A stretch of 55,857 nt of DNA from UBA4292 sp964648695 (GTDB taxonomy: Bacteria; Bacillota; Clostridia; Lachnospirales; Lachnospiraceae), in the NCBI GenBank assembly GCA_964648695.1, contig CAZYLH010000004.1:1-55857 (forward strand). The letters are read 5' to 3'. Below, piece by piece: positions 33,471 to 43,604 of the stretch. Numbering within the stretch: position 1 is the stretch's first letter; each line of letters starts with the position of its first letter. Under the pieces are notes generated by a model. It was not told the origin of the DNA. It did not search any database and saw only the letters and a list, made by a program, of their open reading frames with translations. A program made the translations under genes and the position numbers.

Positions 33471-35241
33471 AAATCATTACGCCTCCGGCAAAATTTACGG
33501 AATCAACGGCCCCATCATCTACATCAAGGGCCAGACCTCCTTTCAGATTTCAGAGATGGTCTACGTCGGAGTTGAAAAGCTTGTCGGCGAGGTTATCTCC
33601 CTAACAAAGGAGCGCACCACCATCCAGGTTTTTGAGGAGACCTCGGGCTTAAAGCCCGGCGATGAGGTTGTGGGAACGGGCGGCGCCCTCTGTGCTACCC
33701 TTGCTCCCGGAATTTTAAACAATATCTTTGACGGAATCGAGCGCCCTCTGCGAAAAATCGCAGAAAGTCACGGCAAGTACATAAAGCGTGGTTTTTCCAT
33801 GACCTCGCTGGACGAGGCAAAAAAATGGTCCACCACCATGAAGGTGAGCACAGGACAGATCGTATACGGCGGAACCGTGATAGCGGAAGTACCTGAAACT
33901 CCCGCCATAACCCATCGCGTGATGGTTCCCCCGGACGTCTCAGGAAAAGTAACCTTTGCCGTCCCCGATGGTGATTACACCATCTCAGACTGCCTAGTAA
34001 AACTCCTTCAAAAGGACGGCACTGAAAAGGAACTTACCATGACACAGCGCTGGCCTATTCGCGTGCCACGCCCTGTCACAGAGCGCTTCCCCGGCACCCA
34101 GCCTCTGGTTACTGGACAGCGTATCTTAGATACCATGTTTCCTCTTACAAAGGGCGGAACCGCCGCAATACCCGGCGGCTTTGGAACCGGAAAGACCATG
34201 ACGCAGCACTCAGTTGCAAAATGGTCTGACGCAGATATCATTATATACATCGGATGCGGCGAGCGCGGAAACGAGATGACGGAGGTTTTGGAAGATTTTG
34301 GTAAGCTCCAAGACCCCAGAAGCGGCAATCTCCTGATGGATCGCACAACGCTCATCGCAAACACATCAAATATGCCGGTGGCTGCCCGCGAGGCGTCCAT
34401 ATATACCGGCGTCACACTGGCGGAGTACTACCGTGACATGGGTTATCATGTGGCGATTATGGCGGATTCTACCTCGCGCTGGGCAGAGGCTCTGCGAGAG
34501 ATATCCGGGCGTCTTGAGGAAATGCCCGCAGAGGAGGGCTTTCCGGCTTACTTGGCATCTCGCCTTGGCACCTTTTATGAGCGTGCCGGCATGATGCACA
34601 ATCTAAACGGAACCGAAGGGTCTTTGACGATTATCGGTGCGGTTTCCCCTCAGGGAGGCGATTTTTCAGAGCCTGTCACACAGAACACAAAGAGATATGT
34701 GGGATGCTTTTGGGGGCTGGATAAATCCCTAGCATACGCAAGACACTTTCCCTCCATCAACTGGCTGAATTCCTACTGCGACTATATCTCTGACCTGACG
34801 CCATGGTACAGCGAGAACGTTGATCCCCATTTTATGGACTGCCGCAACCGCATACTGGCGCTTCTTAATACGGAAAGCTCACTGATGGAGATCGTCAAGC
34901 TTATAGGCTCCGACGTTTTGCCGGACGACCAGAAGCTGATCCTAGAGATCACCCGTGTAATCCGACTGGGATTTTTACAGCAGAATGCTTTTCACAAGGA
35001 TGACATGTGCGTAAGTCTGACAAAGCAATTTAAGATGATGGAGATTATTCTCTATCTCTATGGCGTTTCCAAAAAGCTTATCTCAATGGGGATGCCCATG
35101 AGAATCCTAAAAGAAGAAGGGATTTTTGAACAGATTATCTCCATCAAATATGACATTCCGAATGACAAACTAGAGCTCTTTGACCAGTACAAAGAAGATA
35201 TAGACAATTTTTACCAGCACGTTCTTGACAAAAACGCATAA
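33463..35241 (+). CDS. V-type ATP synthase catalytic subunit A
   Basis: 592 aa. Catalytic ATP-binding subunit. The P-loop reads PGGFGTGKTMTQ, where most family members have PGPFGSGKT. The characteristic insert region, ERGNEMTEVLEDF and the LAEYYRDMGYHVAIMADSTSRWAEALREISGRLEEMP stretch are intact, as is the C-terminal helical domain. The chosen ATG (33463) overlaps the E-subunit stop and has GGAGG 7 bases upstream. An ORF extension of 18 codons lies wholly inside the E gene and is not real. Confidence 0.96.
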   Translation: MPENHYASGKIYGINGPIIYIKGQTSFQISEMVYVGVEKLVGEVISLTKERTTIQVFEETSGLKPGDEVVGTGGALCATLAPGILNNIFDGIERPLRKIAESHGKYIKRGFSMTSLDEAKKWSTTMKVSTGQIVYGGTVIAEVPETPAITHRVMVPPDVSGKVTFAVPDGDYTISDCLVKLLQKDGTEKELTMTQRWPIRVPRPVTERFPGTQPLVTGQRILDTMFPLTKGGTAAIPGGFGTGKTMTQHSVAKWSDADIIIYIGCGERGNEMTEVLEDFGKLQDPRSGNLLMDRTTLIANTSNMPVAAREASIYTGVTLAEYYRDMGYHVAIMADSTSRWAEALREISGRLEEMPAEEGFPAYLASRLGTFYERAGMMHNLNGTEGSLTIIGAVSPQGGDFSEPVTQNTKRYVGCFWGLDKSLAYARHFPSINWLNSYCDYISDLTPWYSENVDPHFMDCRNRILALLNTESSLMEIVKLIGSDVLPDDQKLILEITRVIRLGFLQQNAFHKDDMCVSLTKQFKMMEIILYLYGVSKKLISMGMPMRILKEEGIFEQIISIKYDIPNDKLELFDQYKEDIDNFYQHVLDKNA

Positions 35242-35256
35242 TAAAAGGAGCTACAA

Positions 35257-36645
35257 ATGTCCATTGAATATTTGGGATTAAATGAGATCAACGGCCCTCT
35301 GATCGTGCTTGAGGGCGTTATGGGCGCATCTTATGATGAAATCCTTGAGATCTCCATAAATCAGGAAACCCGCCTTGGGCGTATTATCGAGATATATGAG
35401 GATCGGGCAATTATCCAAGTCTTTGAGGGAACCATGGGTATGTCTCTTGGAAATACCAGGACAAGACTTACCGGCCATCCCATGGAGATAGCTGTGTCTG
35501 AGGATATGCTGGGACGAACCTTTAACGGTGTGGGTGCGCCCATTGACGGGCTCTCCCCCATTCACTCCGATATCCACCTGGATGTAAACGGCCAGCCCTT
35601 AAATCCGGTGTCTAGAGAGTATCCCAGAAACTACATTCAGACCGGCATCTCCGCCATTGACGGCCTTACCACTCTGATACGCGGCCAGAAACTTCCCATT
35701 TTTTCCGGTAACGGACTTCCCCATGACCAACTGGCTGCCCAGATTGTAAAGCAGGCAACTCTTGGAGAGGACAGCGATGGGAAATTTGCCATTGTCTTTG
35801 CCGCCATGGGCTTAAAACATGACGTTGCGGATTATTTTTGCAGGACTTTCGAGGAGAGCGGCGTAAGCGACCATGTGGTTATGTTTTTAAACCTTGCAAA
35901 TGATCCGGTGGTGGAACGCCTGATAACCCCCAAGGTTGCGCTCACAGCCGCAGAGTATCTGGCATATGAATGCCACATGCATATTCTTGTCATAATGACG
36001 GATATCACATCCTACGCCGAGGCACTGCGCGAGGTCTCCTCCTCCAAAGGTGAGATACCTTCCCGAAAAGGATATCCGGGTTATCTGTACTCAGACCTTG
36101 CAAGCCTTTATGAGCGCGCCGGAATCGTTGCCGGAAACGAAGGCTCAGTGACGCAGCTTCCCATACTCACCATGCCAAATGACGACATCACTCACCCCAT
36201 ACCGGATCTCACAGGATATATCACGGAGGGCCAGATTGTTTTGGAGCGTTCTTTATATGGTCAGAGCATCTATCCGCCAATAAACGTGCTGCCCTCGCTG
36301 TCCAGGCTCATGAAGGACGGCATCGGAAAGGGATTTACAAGAGAGGATCATCAGGACGTTGCAAATCAGCTCTTTTCAAGCTATGCCAAGGTGGGCGATG
36401 TTCGCGCCCTTGCAAACGTCATTGGCGAGGATGAACTCTCTCCCACTGACAAGCTCTACTTGGAGTTTGGCAAGGCTTTTGAGGCGCAGTTTGTGGCGCA
36501 GGGAGATGAAGAAAACCGCTCTGTTCTTAAAACCCTTGACATCGGCTGGCAGCTTTTAGGACTGCTCCCCAAAGAGGAGCTTGACCGCATTGATACGAAA
36601 ATACTGGAAAAATATTATACGCCGACTAAGCCTGATCAGCTTTAA
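35257..36645 (+). CDS. V-type ATP synthase subunit B
   Basis: 462 aa, the non-catalytic nucleotide-binding subunit. The degenerate P-loop FSGNGLPHDQLAAQI, the VMFLNLANDPVVERL block and TDITSYAEALREVSSSKGEIP are as expected. Starts 15 bp after subunit A. Confidence 0.96.
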   Translation: MSIEYLGLNEINGPLIVLEGVMGASYDEILEISINQETRLGRIIEIYEDRAIIQVFEGTMGMSLGNTRTRLTGHPMEIAVSEDMLGRTFNGVGAPIDGLSPIHSDIHLDVNGQPLNPVSREYPRNYIQTGISAIDGLTTLIRGQKLPIFSGNGLPHDQLAAQIVKQATLGEDSDGKFAIVFAAMGLKHDVADYFCRTFEESGVSDHVVMFLNLANDPVVERLITPKVALTAAEYLAYECHMHILVIMTDITSYAEALREVSSSKGEIPSRKGYPGYLYSDLASLYERAGIVAGNEGSVTQLPILTMPNDDITHPIPDLTGYITEGQIVLERSLYGQSIYPPINVLPSLSRLMKDGIGKGFTREDHQDVANQLFSSYAKVGDVRALANVIGEDELSPTDKLYLEFGKAFEAQFVAQGDEENRSVLKTLDIGWQLLGLLPKEELDRIDTKILEKYYTPTKPDQL

Positions 36646-36662
36646 GTGCGGGAGGTGCTCAT

Positions 36663-37289
36663 ATGAACCTGAATACATTTCCCACAAAGAGCAATTTGAT
36701 CCTTGCAAAAAACTCCCTTGCCCTTGCAACACAGGGGTACGAGCTGATGGACAAAAAGCGCAACATCTTAATCCGCGAGCTGATGGATTTGATCGACCGC
36801 GCCTCATCCATTCAGCTTGAGATTGATGCGACATTTCGCGCCGCCTATGAGGCTTTGCAGCAGGCAAATATTGAGATGGGTATCAGCCGGGTAAGTGACA
36901 TTGCTCAAACCATCCCCATACAGGATGATATCTCCATAAAGGTACGCAGCGTTATGGGAACGGAGATACCCCTTGTGAAGCACACTTCAAAACCCTCTTC
37001 CCCTCACTACGGCTTTTACGGCACCACTGAGGCTTTGGATATAGCCAAGGAGCATTTTGACAGGGTTCGTGAGCTTACAATCCGCCTGTCAATGATAGAA
37101 AATTCTGCTTACAGACTGGCGGCAAATATCAAAAAAACACAGAAGCGCGCAAATGCGTTAAAAAACATAACTATACCGACTTATCAGAGTCTGATAAAGG
37201 ATATCAACTCTGCATTAGAAGAGAAGGAGCGTGAGGAATTTACCCGCCTAAAGGTCATCAAACGCATCCAGACAGGCAAAGCAACATAA
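36663..37289 (+). CDS. V-type ATP synthase subunit D (central shaft)
   Basis: 208 aa, two long antiparallel helices (NLILAKNSLALATQGYELMDKKR and the C-terminal INSALEEKEREEFTRLKVIKR) that form the rotating shaft. Last gene of the ATPase set; the Lit-carboxypeptidase gene follows after 15 bp. Confidence 0.93.
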   Translation: MNLNTFPTKSNLILAKNSLALATQGYELMDKKRNILIRELMDLIDRASSIQLEIDATFRAAYEALQQANIEMGISRVSDIAQTIPIQDDISIKVRSVMGTEIPLVKHTSKPSSPHYGFYGTTEALDIAKEHFDRVRELTIRLSMIENSAYRLAANIKKTQKRANALKNITIPTYQSLIKDINSALEEKEREEFTRLKVIKRIQTGKAT

Positions 37290-37304
37290 AAAAGGATATC
37301 GTCT

Positions 37305-39392
37305 ATGAAAACTTTTAGATATATTCTAGGATTCATGGCAGTCAGCACGGCAATAATCGCTCTACTGATAGGCTCCATAGAAATCGCAACCTTTTCAAGC
37401 CTGAGCTTTTATGAGAAACAGTATGAAAAAAATAATGTCTTAGATGCTGTTGGCATGGAAATGGATGATCTGATGGATCTTACCGAATATATGCTTGACT
37501 ACCTTGAGGGCAAAGAGGATATTTTAAGCTTTACCACCACCATGTGGGGGGAGGAGCGGGATTTCTTTAACGATAAGGAGCGGGCGCATATGGAAGATGT
37601 GAAGCGCCTAAACACAAACGCTCTCACTGTTATGTATTCCTGTGCGTCGTCTTCCATTATCTGTCTGGGATTTTTTGCGGCGTCATTTTTCACCCCTCGC
37701 CGCCGTCGTTTAGCACAGGATTTTCTTCCCACGCTGTGCCGCTGTATCACCATAGGCACCCTGGTCTTTATCGGGTTTTTTTTGATAGGCGCTCTTGTTG
37801 TATCCACAAATTTTGAGTATTACTGGAATATTTTCCACAAAATTTTCTTTACCAATGACCTTTGGCTTTTAGATCCATCCACAGATATGCTGATAAACAT
37901 TGTTCCCTTAAACTTTTTTACTGCGCTAGTCATCAGATGTGCGCTGCTTTTTATGCTCATGATACTTATTATGCTTATACCTTCAACAATATACTTAATC
38001 TATAAACGAAAAAGGCCCAAAAAAAGGAAGCCCTATCTGCCTCGCTCCCTTTATCTTTCCTTGGTCAGTCTGTGTGTTGCTTTGTTCTGTCTCGCATCTC
38101 CGATACAAGCCCTTGCAGATGATTCCATCACAGGCCTTGATGATGCACCAGAGATCTCTGCTCAAGCTGCCATTTTGATCGAAAAGAACACCGGCACAAT
38201 TCTCTATTCAAAAAATGCTGATGAGAGCATATATCCCGCCAGCACCACAAAGATTATGACCGCACTTCTTACACTGGAAAACTGCGAGCTTGACGAGGTT
38301 GTGACCTTTAGCTCAACCGCCATTTATTCCCTTCCCACGGGTGCAAGCCACATAGGAATGACTGTGGGCGAGACGCTGACGGTTGAAGAGTGCCTTTACG
38401 CACTTTTGCTGCCCTCCGCCAACGAGGTGGCAAACGCCCTTGCAGAACATATTGCCGGAAGCATGTCCGCCTTTGTAAATATGATGAATGAAAGAGCCAA
38501 TGAGCTTGGGTGCACCAACACGAATTTTGCAAATCCCAGCGGTCTTCATGCGGATAATCACACGACCAGCGCTGCGGACTTGGCGCTTATCTTTCAGGCA
38601 TGTCTTTCCACCGCTAATTTTATACAGATTGATTCTACTGTGACCTATGTTATCGGAGCCACAAATCTGGTGGATGAAACTCGTCCCATGAAGACCACCA
38701 ATCAGATGATCCAAACTGACAGTGAATACTACGATTCAAGAGTGGTCTGCGGAAAAACCGGCCACACCACAGAGGCTGGCGGATGTTTAATCAGCTACGC
38801 AAAAAGTGACGGCATGGAACTTATCTGTGTGGTTATAAACGCGGAGCAGCCGGCGGAATATGAAATCACCTCCACGCTTTTGGACTACGGCTTTTCCTCA
38901 TTCACCATGACTTCTTCTCTGGATCTTGAACGGCTACTTGCCGCTTCCAAGGCAGATGCCCCGACATTTTATACATCATCCCAGATCACACCGTATACTC
39001 TGTCCGGCAACCAGGCGGTCATCACCACAGATTTTTCTCTGATGAGCTATTCGCTTAGCACGGATGAAGATGCGCTTACCAGAATAGATTTACAGGCGGG
39101 CAGTCTTACGCTTTCAAGCTGGCTTTTAGAAACCGCCACCCAGGATGATAACCCTCTAATGCTTGGAGATATTCCCGTCTCCTACCTTCAGGCGATGTCA
39201 ACCCCAGAGAGCAGTTATTTGCTCCTCATTATACTGGTAGCCCTGCTGCTCATTATATTAATTTTTATTTTCTTTACGCTTCGCACTATCAAAAAGAAGC
39301 CTTCTAAGAAGACTTCTAAAAAAGCTTCTTGGAGGCCTTCCTGGAAGAACAAATCACGCGTCTTTAAGAATGTCCCTCTAAAGAAGCTATAG
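37305..39392 (+). CDS. Fusion: Lit-type lipoprotein transacylase (DUF1461) + D-alanyl-D-alanine carboxypeptidase
   Basis: 695 aa. Residues 1-235 form a four-to-five-helix membrane domain of the DUF1461/TIGR01906 family, now known as Lit, which moves an acyl chain to the N-terminal Cys of lipoproteins. The two conserved His regions are intact: H95 in RAHMEDVK and H178 in IFHKIFFTNDLWLLDP. After a basic linker, residues 246-271 look like a signal peptide (ALFCLASPIQALA). The rest is a DacA-type penicillin-binding protein with S313-T-T-K316, S371-A-N and K484-T-G motifs, a C-terminal beta domain, a membrane helix and a Lys-rich tail. It may be one protein or be cut at the internal signal site. 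Start ATG has AAAGGA; 15 bp after the V-type ATPase D gene. Confidence 0.9.
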   Translation: MKTFRYILGFMAVSTAIIALLIGSIEIATFSSLSFYEKQYEKNNVLDAVGMEMDDLMDLTEYMLDYLEGKEDILSFTTTMWGEERDFFNDKERAHMEDVKRLNTNALTVMYSCASSSIICLGFFAASFFTPRRRRLAQDFLPTLCRCITIGTLVFIGFFLIGALVVSTNFEYYWNIFHKIFFTNDLWLLDPSTDMLINIVPLNFFTALVIRCALLFMLMILIMLIPSTIYLIYKRKRPKKRKPYLPRSLYLSLVSLCVALFCLASPIQALADDSITGLDDAPEISAQAAILIEKNTGTILYSKNADESIYPASTTKIMTALLTLENCELDEVVTFSSTAIYSLPTGASHIGMTVGETLTVEECLYALLLPSANEVANALAEHIAGSMSAFVNMMNERANELGCTNTNFANPSGLHADNHTTSAADLALIFQACLSTANFIQIDSTVTYVIGATNLVDETRPMKTTNQMIQTDSEYYDSRVVCGKTGHTTEAGGCLISYAKSDGMELICVVINAEQPAEYEITSTLLDYGFSSFTMTSSLDLERLLAASKADAPTFYTSSQITPYTLSGNQAVITTDFSLMSYSLSTDEDALTRIDLQAGSLTLSSWLLETATQDDNPLMLGDIPVSYLQAMSTPESSYLLLIILVALLLIILIFIFFTLRTIKKKPSKKTSKKASWRPSWKNKSRVFKNVPLKKL

Positions 39393-40352
39393 GTCAGGTG
39401 AGGCGCTGTCCTGCAATTTTTTCTTTTTCATTCGGAAATCCTGGTGCTTTTGGCGAATGGTGTTTATCACATTCTCCTCCACCAGTTTTTCCGTCTTTAC
39501 GACAAATACACCGCCCCTGGCGGTCTTTTTTATACGGATCTTTCCTTTAAGCCACCCATGCTCAGGACAATAGGCGGCAGAATAAAACTGTCTTCCGTTA
39601 CTTGAAAACCAGCGCAGCTTTTTTCTAAGTCTTCTTTTACATTTATAGCACACGCTCCCCGTCACAACGCGGTCCATCATGGCAAGCTCCTTGCTTGCAA
39701 ACTCTCTGGATATGTACTTTTTATAGGTGCCAAAATCCAGATGTATCTCCTCTTCGCGGCATGACGGCAAGACATGGTAATCCACGGAGATAAACCGTCC
39801 AAAGCGCTTCATATCAAGCTTTTCTAAAACTTTCGCCGTATAGCAGGCGTCCGCATACGCTCCGTGAAAAGCCTGCCTTTCAGGAATATCAAGGGCCTCT
39901 ACCGCGCTCCTTAAACTTTTCCTGTTCTTCCCATTATCAAATTGGAGGCTGTATAGCTTTTGTACATCATAATAATATAGGGGCTTATCAAAAAGCCCCT
40001 TCATTTTATAGTAGTCACAATTATTTTGAAGCTCTGCCAAATCCATATCACCCCAAGTGCAGTAGATAAAATCCTCTCCGCACCACTTTAGGAAGCTTTC
40101 CATAACCTCCTTAAACGGCTTGCCCTTTTTCTTAAGCTCCTGGATGGACAGTCCTGTTACTTCCCTGGTCATGTAGTGAATCTGATGATATATGCGCGGT
40201 CTCACATATGAGCGAAAATGCTCGACCTCCTCTTTCTCAAATGAGAGCTTTACAGCGCCGATCTCAACAATCTCAAATCTTGGCACCTTTTCTGTGTGGG
40301 CGCCATAACCCTGGTTCCATTCCAAATCAAGCACAATATAATTCACTGGCAA
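39387..40352 (-). CDS. DEDD-family 3'-5' exonuclease with C-terminal Cys/His module
   Basis: 321 aa. Exo I motif IVLDLEWNQ (D9, E11), Exo II around YCTWGDMDLAELQ, Exo III AFHGAYADACYTAKVL (HxxxxD type, DEDDh). This resembles the exonuclease domain of DnaQ/RNase T/KapD-type proteins. After the exonuclease there is a basic module with CYKCKRRLRKKLRWF and a following C-x2-H (YCPEHGWLKGK), a possible zinc ribbon for nucleic-acid binding. Its 3' end overlaps that of the convergent fusion gene by 6 bp. Substrate unknown. Confidence 0.87.
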   Translation of the reverse strand: MPVNYIVLDLEWNQGYGAHTEKVPRFEIVEIGAVKLSFEKEEVEHFRSYVRPRIYHQIHYMTREVTGLSIQELKKKGKPFKEVMESFLKWCGEDFIYCTWGDMDLAELQNNCDYYKMKGLFDKPLYYYDVQKLYSLQFDNGKNRKSLRSAVEALDIPERQAFHGAYADACYTAKVLEKLDMKRFGRFISVDYHVLPSCREEEIHLDFGTYKKYISREFASKELAMMDRVVTGSVCYKCKRRLRKKLRWFSSNGRQFYSAAYCPEHGWLKGKIRIKKTARGGVFVVKTEKLVEENVINTIRQKHQDFRMKKKKLQDSASPDL

Positions 40353-40369
40353 ATCCTTTCTTTGCAGCT

Positions 40370-41797
40370 TTACTTGGAGCCCACCTTAGCAAAAACGGTA
40401 TATATCGTCTTCATAATAATCTTAATGTCAAGGCCAATCGACCAGTTATCGATATATTCCAGATCCATGCGCACAACTTCCTCGAAGTCCTTTATATTGC
40501 TGCGTCCGCTCACCTGCCACATGCCTGTAAGTCCCGGCTTTAGACTCAACCTGCGCTTATGATACGGAGAATATTCCCTAAACTCATCCACTGTCGGCGG
40601 TCTTGTTCCCACCAGGCTCATATCTCCCTTAAATACATTCCAGAATTGAGGGAACTCGTCTATGCTGGTGGCACGTATAATCTTTCCCACCTTGGTAACT
40701 CTGGGGTCATTTGTCATCTTAAACATCGCCCCGCTCATTTCATTTTGAGCCATCAGCTCCTTTTTTCTCTCCTCCGCGTCCATGTACATGGAGCGAAATT
40801 TATAAATGTAAAAGAAACGACCGTTCTTTCCCACTCTTTTTTGTTTAAAAAACAAAGGGCCCGGCGATTCGATTAACAGCGGGATTGCCACAAACGGGGT
40901 CATTAGAGCGGTGAGCAGCATCCCCACTAGGCCGCCGACAATATCCATAACGCGCTTTATAACCAATTTATTCCATGAAAATTGTTTGATAGCAAAGGAA
41001 ATCACCGGCATGCCATAAATATTACAAACGGCGTTTCCAACATTTTCATAGTCATCCAGTACATTGATATTTAAATAGACGGTGATGCCCATCTCCTCGA
41101 CTTTAGAGATAAATCTCTTGGTGTTTTTTCCATCTGCGTAAGAGACATGCACGAACACCTCATCAACCACACTGTCCTTGATGTAATCGATCAAATCACT
41201 GTGGCTTGCCACTACCTTAATGCCGTCAATCACCTCTCCCTGACGCTCATCGTCAAGAATGCAAAGTCCCACGATCCGTCGACCCCATTCAGGCTGTGCG
41301 GTAATTCTTTTTAAGACTCTATCAAGCCTTTCTGTTGAGGTCACCACCAGCACCTGCGTTACCTTCTTAGTCATCATGCGCTTTTTCGCTACCATCTTTG
41401 CGCACAAGTGACACAAAAAATTCATGAAAACATTTATAACGATAGTGGTTCCCACAACTCCTCTTGAAAGTTGCTCCCCTCCCTTTAGAATATACACAAG
41501 CAGGGTTGCAAAAAGCAAAAGAGCAAAGTTTACCTCCACTGAGTGAAACAGCATATCAAGCTTAGTTTTATTGAAAAGGCACTTCTGACCCGAGGAAAAG
41601 AGCATGATTAAAATATAAGCTGAAAGGAAAACGAGAAGGCCGTACATAAATTGATACTGCAAATCGTCCGACCTTATATCACCACTCTGGATCCAAACAC
41701 GCCAAATCGCGACACCCAAAATATAGCTGATGATCAGGCACACCATGTCCAGCAGCAGCAAAATTATTTCCATTTCCCTTTTGTCACCTGAACGCAT
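40370..41797 (-). CDS. Polyprenyl-phosphate sugar transferase (exopolysaccharide initiation)
   Basis: 475 aa. Four to five N-terminal membrane helices, a Rossmann-like central region (VLVVTSTERLDRVLKRI), a re-entrant helix, and the cytoplasmic WcaJ/CpsE-type catalytic domain (SPGPLFFKQKRVGKNGRFFYIYKFRSM, then SIDEFPQFWNVFKGDMSLVGTRP and GLTGMWQVSGRS). It loads the first sugar-phosphate on undecaprenyl phosphate. ATG at 41797 has AGGAG 7 bases upstream. No other polysaccharide genes are adjacent. Confidence 0.94.
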   Translation of the reverse strand: MRSGDKREMEIILLLLDMVCLIISYILGVAIWRVWIQSGDIRSDDLQYQFMYGLLVFLSAYILIMLFSSGQKCLFNKTKLDMLFHSVEVNFALLLFATLLVYILKGGEQLSRGVVGTTIVINVFMNFLCHLCAKMVAKKRMMTKKVTQVLVVTSTERLDRVLKRITAQPEWGRRIVGLCILDDERQGEVIDGIKVVASHSDLIDYIKDSVVDEVFVHVSYADGKNTKRFISKVEEMGITVYLNINVLDDYENVGNAVCNIYGMPVISFAIKQFSWNKLVIKRVMDIVGGLVGMLLTALMTPFVAIPLLIESPGPLFFKQKRVGKNGRFFYIYKFRSMYMDAEERKKELMAQNEMSGAMFKMTNDPRVTKVGKIIRATSIDEFPQFWNVFKGDMSLVGTRPPTVDEFREYSPYHKRRLSLKPGLTGMWQVSGRSNIKDFEEVVRMDLEYIDNWSIGLDIKIIMKTIYTVFAKVGSK

Positions 41798-41974
41798 TTC
41801 TTTTCTCCTACTTCCAAAGCGCTATCCGTATGCCAACGCAACCAATAGCTTGTTTTTTGGAAAATATATATAATGCCAAGGAGTTCTGAATATATATTCT
41901 TTCTCTTTGGTTCAAATCTTAACCTTGCCCTATAATATCATATGATCCTTATAATTGCAATATTCTTGACCATC

Positions 41975-43564
41975 TTATTTCCTACGNNNNNNNNNNNNNN
42001 NNNNNNNNNNNNNNNNNNNNNNNNNNNNNNNNNNNNNNNNNNNNNNNNNNNNNNNNNNNNNNNNNNNNNNNNNNNNNNNNNNNNNNTCCACGCTAAAGAA
42101 GCTCTTTAAGGCGTTGCTCACCGCATCTAAGCGACCGTTTCCCTGACTTAGGATTACAGAAACCTTTCCCCCACTCTCTATCGTCACCTGCGTCTCAATG
42201 CCGTCCGTCTGCTTAAAGTGAAACTCCGTGATATCAAAGATGCTCTTATCGTTTACATAGTGCTCCTCAAATATCTGATAGATCCAGGCAGGTGATAGCT
42301 CCTTATGAGCCTTGTCGGACACATCTTTTACGGTGTATCCAAACTCCTCCTTCATCTTCTCTGGAAGAACGATGCCAAAATCCTCCTTTAAGATGTAGCT
42401 GACGCCGCCCTTTCCTGACTGGCTGTTGATGCGTATCACATCGGAGCCGTATTCTCTTCCAACATCCCGAGGGTCGATTGGAAGATAGGGCACCGTCCAC
42501 TTTTCGCTCATTCCATCCTCTCTCCACTTCATTCCCTTTGCGATGGCATCCTGGTGGGAACCGGAAAATGCGGTAAACACAAGCGCTCCCGCATATGGCT
42601 GGCGCTCATGTATCTTCATGCGGGTCAGGCGCTCATATGTCTTTCCTATCTCGGAGATATTTGTAAAGTCAAGTCCCGGATCCACTCCTTGGGAGAACAT
42701 ATTCATCGCCAGTGTGACGATGTCCACGTTTCCTGTGCGCTCACCGTTTCCAAAAAGCGTTCCCTCGATCCTATCAGCCCCCGCCAAAAGTCCAAGCTCC
42801 GCGTCCGCCACTCCGGTTCCTCTGTCGTTGTGAGGGTGAAGTGAGAGCACCACATTCTCCCTGTATTTCATATTCTTGCTCATAAACTCTATCTGGCTGG
42901 CAAAAACATGGGGCATGGCATGCTCCACGGTCGCTGGAAGATTGATGATTGCCTTGTTCTCCTTAGTAGGCTGCCACACATCCAAAACTGCATTTACAAC
43001 CTCTAAGGCATAATCTATCTCCGTGCCTGTAAAGCTCTCCGGACTGTACTCAAAGGAGAAATTCCCGGGGGTCTCATCCGCAAGCTTTTTTAAAAGCTTT
43101 GCGCCGTCCACGGCAATCTGTAGGATCTCCTCCTTTGACTTTTTAAACACCTGCTCTCTTTGCGCCACCGAGGTGGAATTATAGAGGTGCACCACCGCCC
43201 TGGGTGCTCCCTCCACCGCCTCAAAGGTCTTTTGGATAATGTGCTCTCTAGCCTGGGTAAGAACCTGAACCGTCACATCATCCGGTATCATATTTTTTTC
43301 GATGAGCGCCCTCATAAACTGATACTCTGTCTCTGAAGCCGCTGGGAATCCCACCTCGATCTCCTTAAATCCTATATCGACAAGCATCTGGAAAAACTCA
43401 AGCTTTTCATCAAGACTCATGGGCTCAATAAGCGCCTGATTCCCATCGCGCAGATCCACACTGCACCAGATGGGAGGATGGTCTACGGCATCCTTTTTTA
43501 CCCAGTCATAGCACTCCTTGGGAGGCATAAAATACATTTTCTGATACTTCTCAAAATTTTTCAT
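41975..43564 (-). CDS. leuA: 2-isopropylmalate synthase (interrupted by assembly gap)
   Basis: First enzyme of leucine synthesis (acetyl-CoA + 2-ketoisovalerate). The N-terminal SVDLRDGNQALIEPM, LHPHNDRGTGVADAELGL (HxH metal site) and GNGERTGNVDIVTLAM are present, as in the long actinobacterial-type LeuA. The C-terminal regulatory domain starts (ITEFHFKQTDGIETQVTIESGG) but is cut by 100 N (41987-42086), with only RRK-stop after them. In-frame continuity over the gap is not evidence. Starts 36 bp after the terminator of a Leu T-box. Confidence 0.94.
   Translation of the reverse strand: MKNFEKYQKMYFMPPKECYDWVKKDAVDHPPIWCSVDLRDGNQALIEPMSLDEKLEFFQMLVDIGFKEIEVGFPAASETEYQFMRALIEKNMIPDDVTVQVLTQAREHIIQKTFEAVEGAPRAVVHLYNSTSVAQREQVFKKSKEEILQIAVDGAKLLKKLADETPGNFSFEYSPESFTGTEIDYALEVVNAVLDVWQPTKENKAIINLPATVEHAMPHVFASQIEFMSKNMKYRENVVLSLHPHNDRGTGVADAELGLLAGADRIEGTLFGNGERTGNVDIVTLAMNMFSQGVDPGLDFTNISEIGKTYERLTRMKIHERQPYAGALVFTAFSGSHQDAIAKGMKWREDGMSEKWTVPYLPIDPRDVGREYGSDVIRINSQSGKGGVSYILKEDFGIVLPEKMKEEFGYTVKDVSDKAHKELSPAWIYQIFEEHYVNDKSIFDITEFHFKQTDGIETQVTIESGGKVSVILSQGNGRLDAVSNALKSFFSVXXXXXXXXXXXXXXXXXXXXXXXXXXXXXXXXXXRRK
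41987..42086. other. Assembly gap (100 N)
   Basis: Exactly 100 undetermined bases near the 3' end of leuA. Confidence 0.99.
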
Positions 43565-43604
43565 ACCCTTTCACCTTTCCCTCTTAAGATTTTTTCTGAA
43601 GGCG

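Noticed and set aside
41987..42086. leuA appears open across the second N run and ends RRK
   Set aside because: Same reason; the true C-terminus of LeuA cannot be read here.
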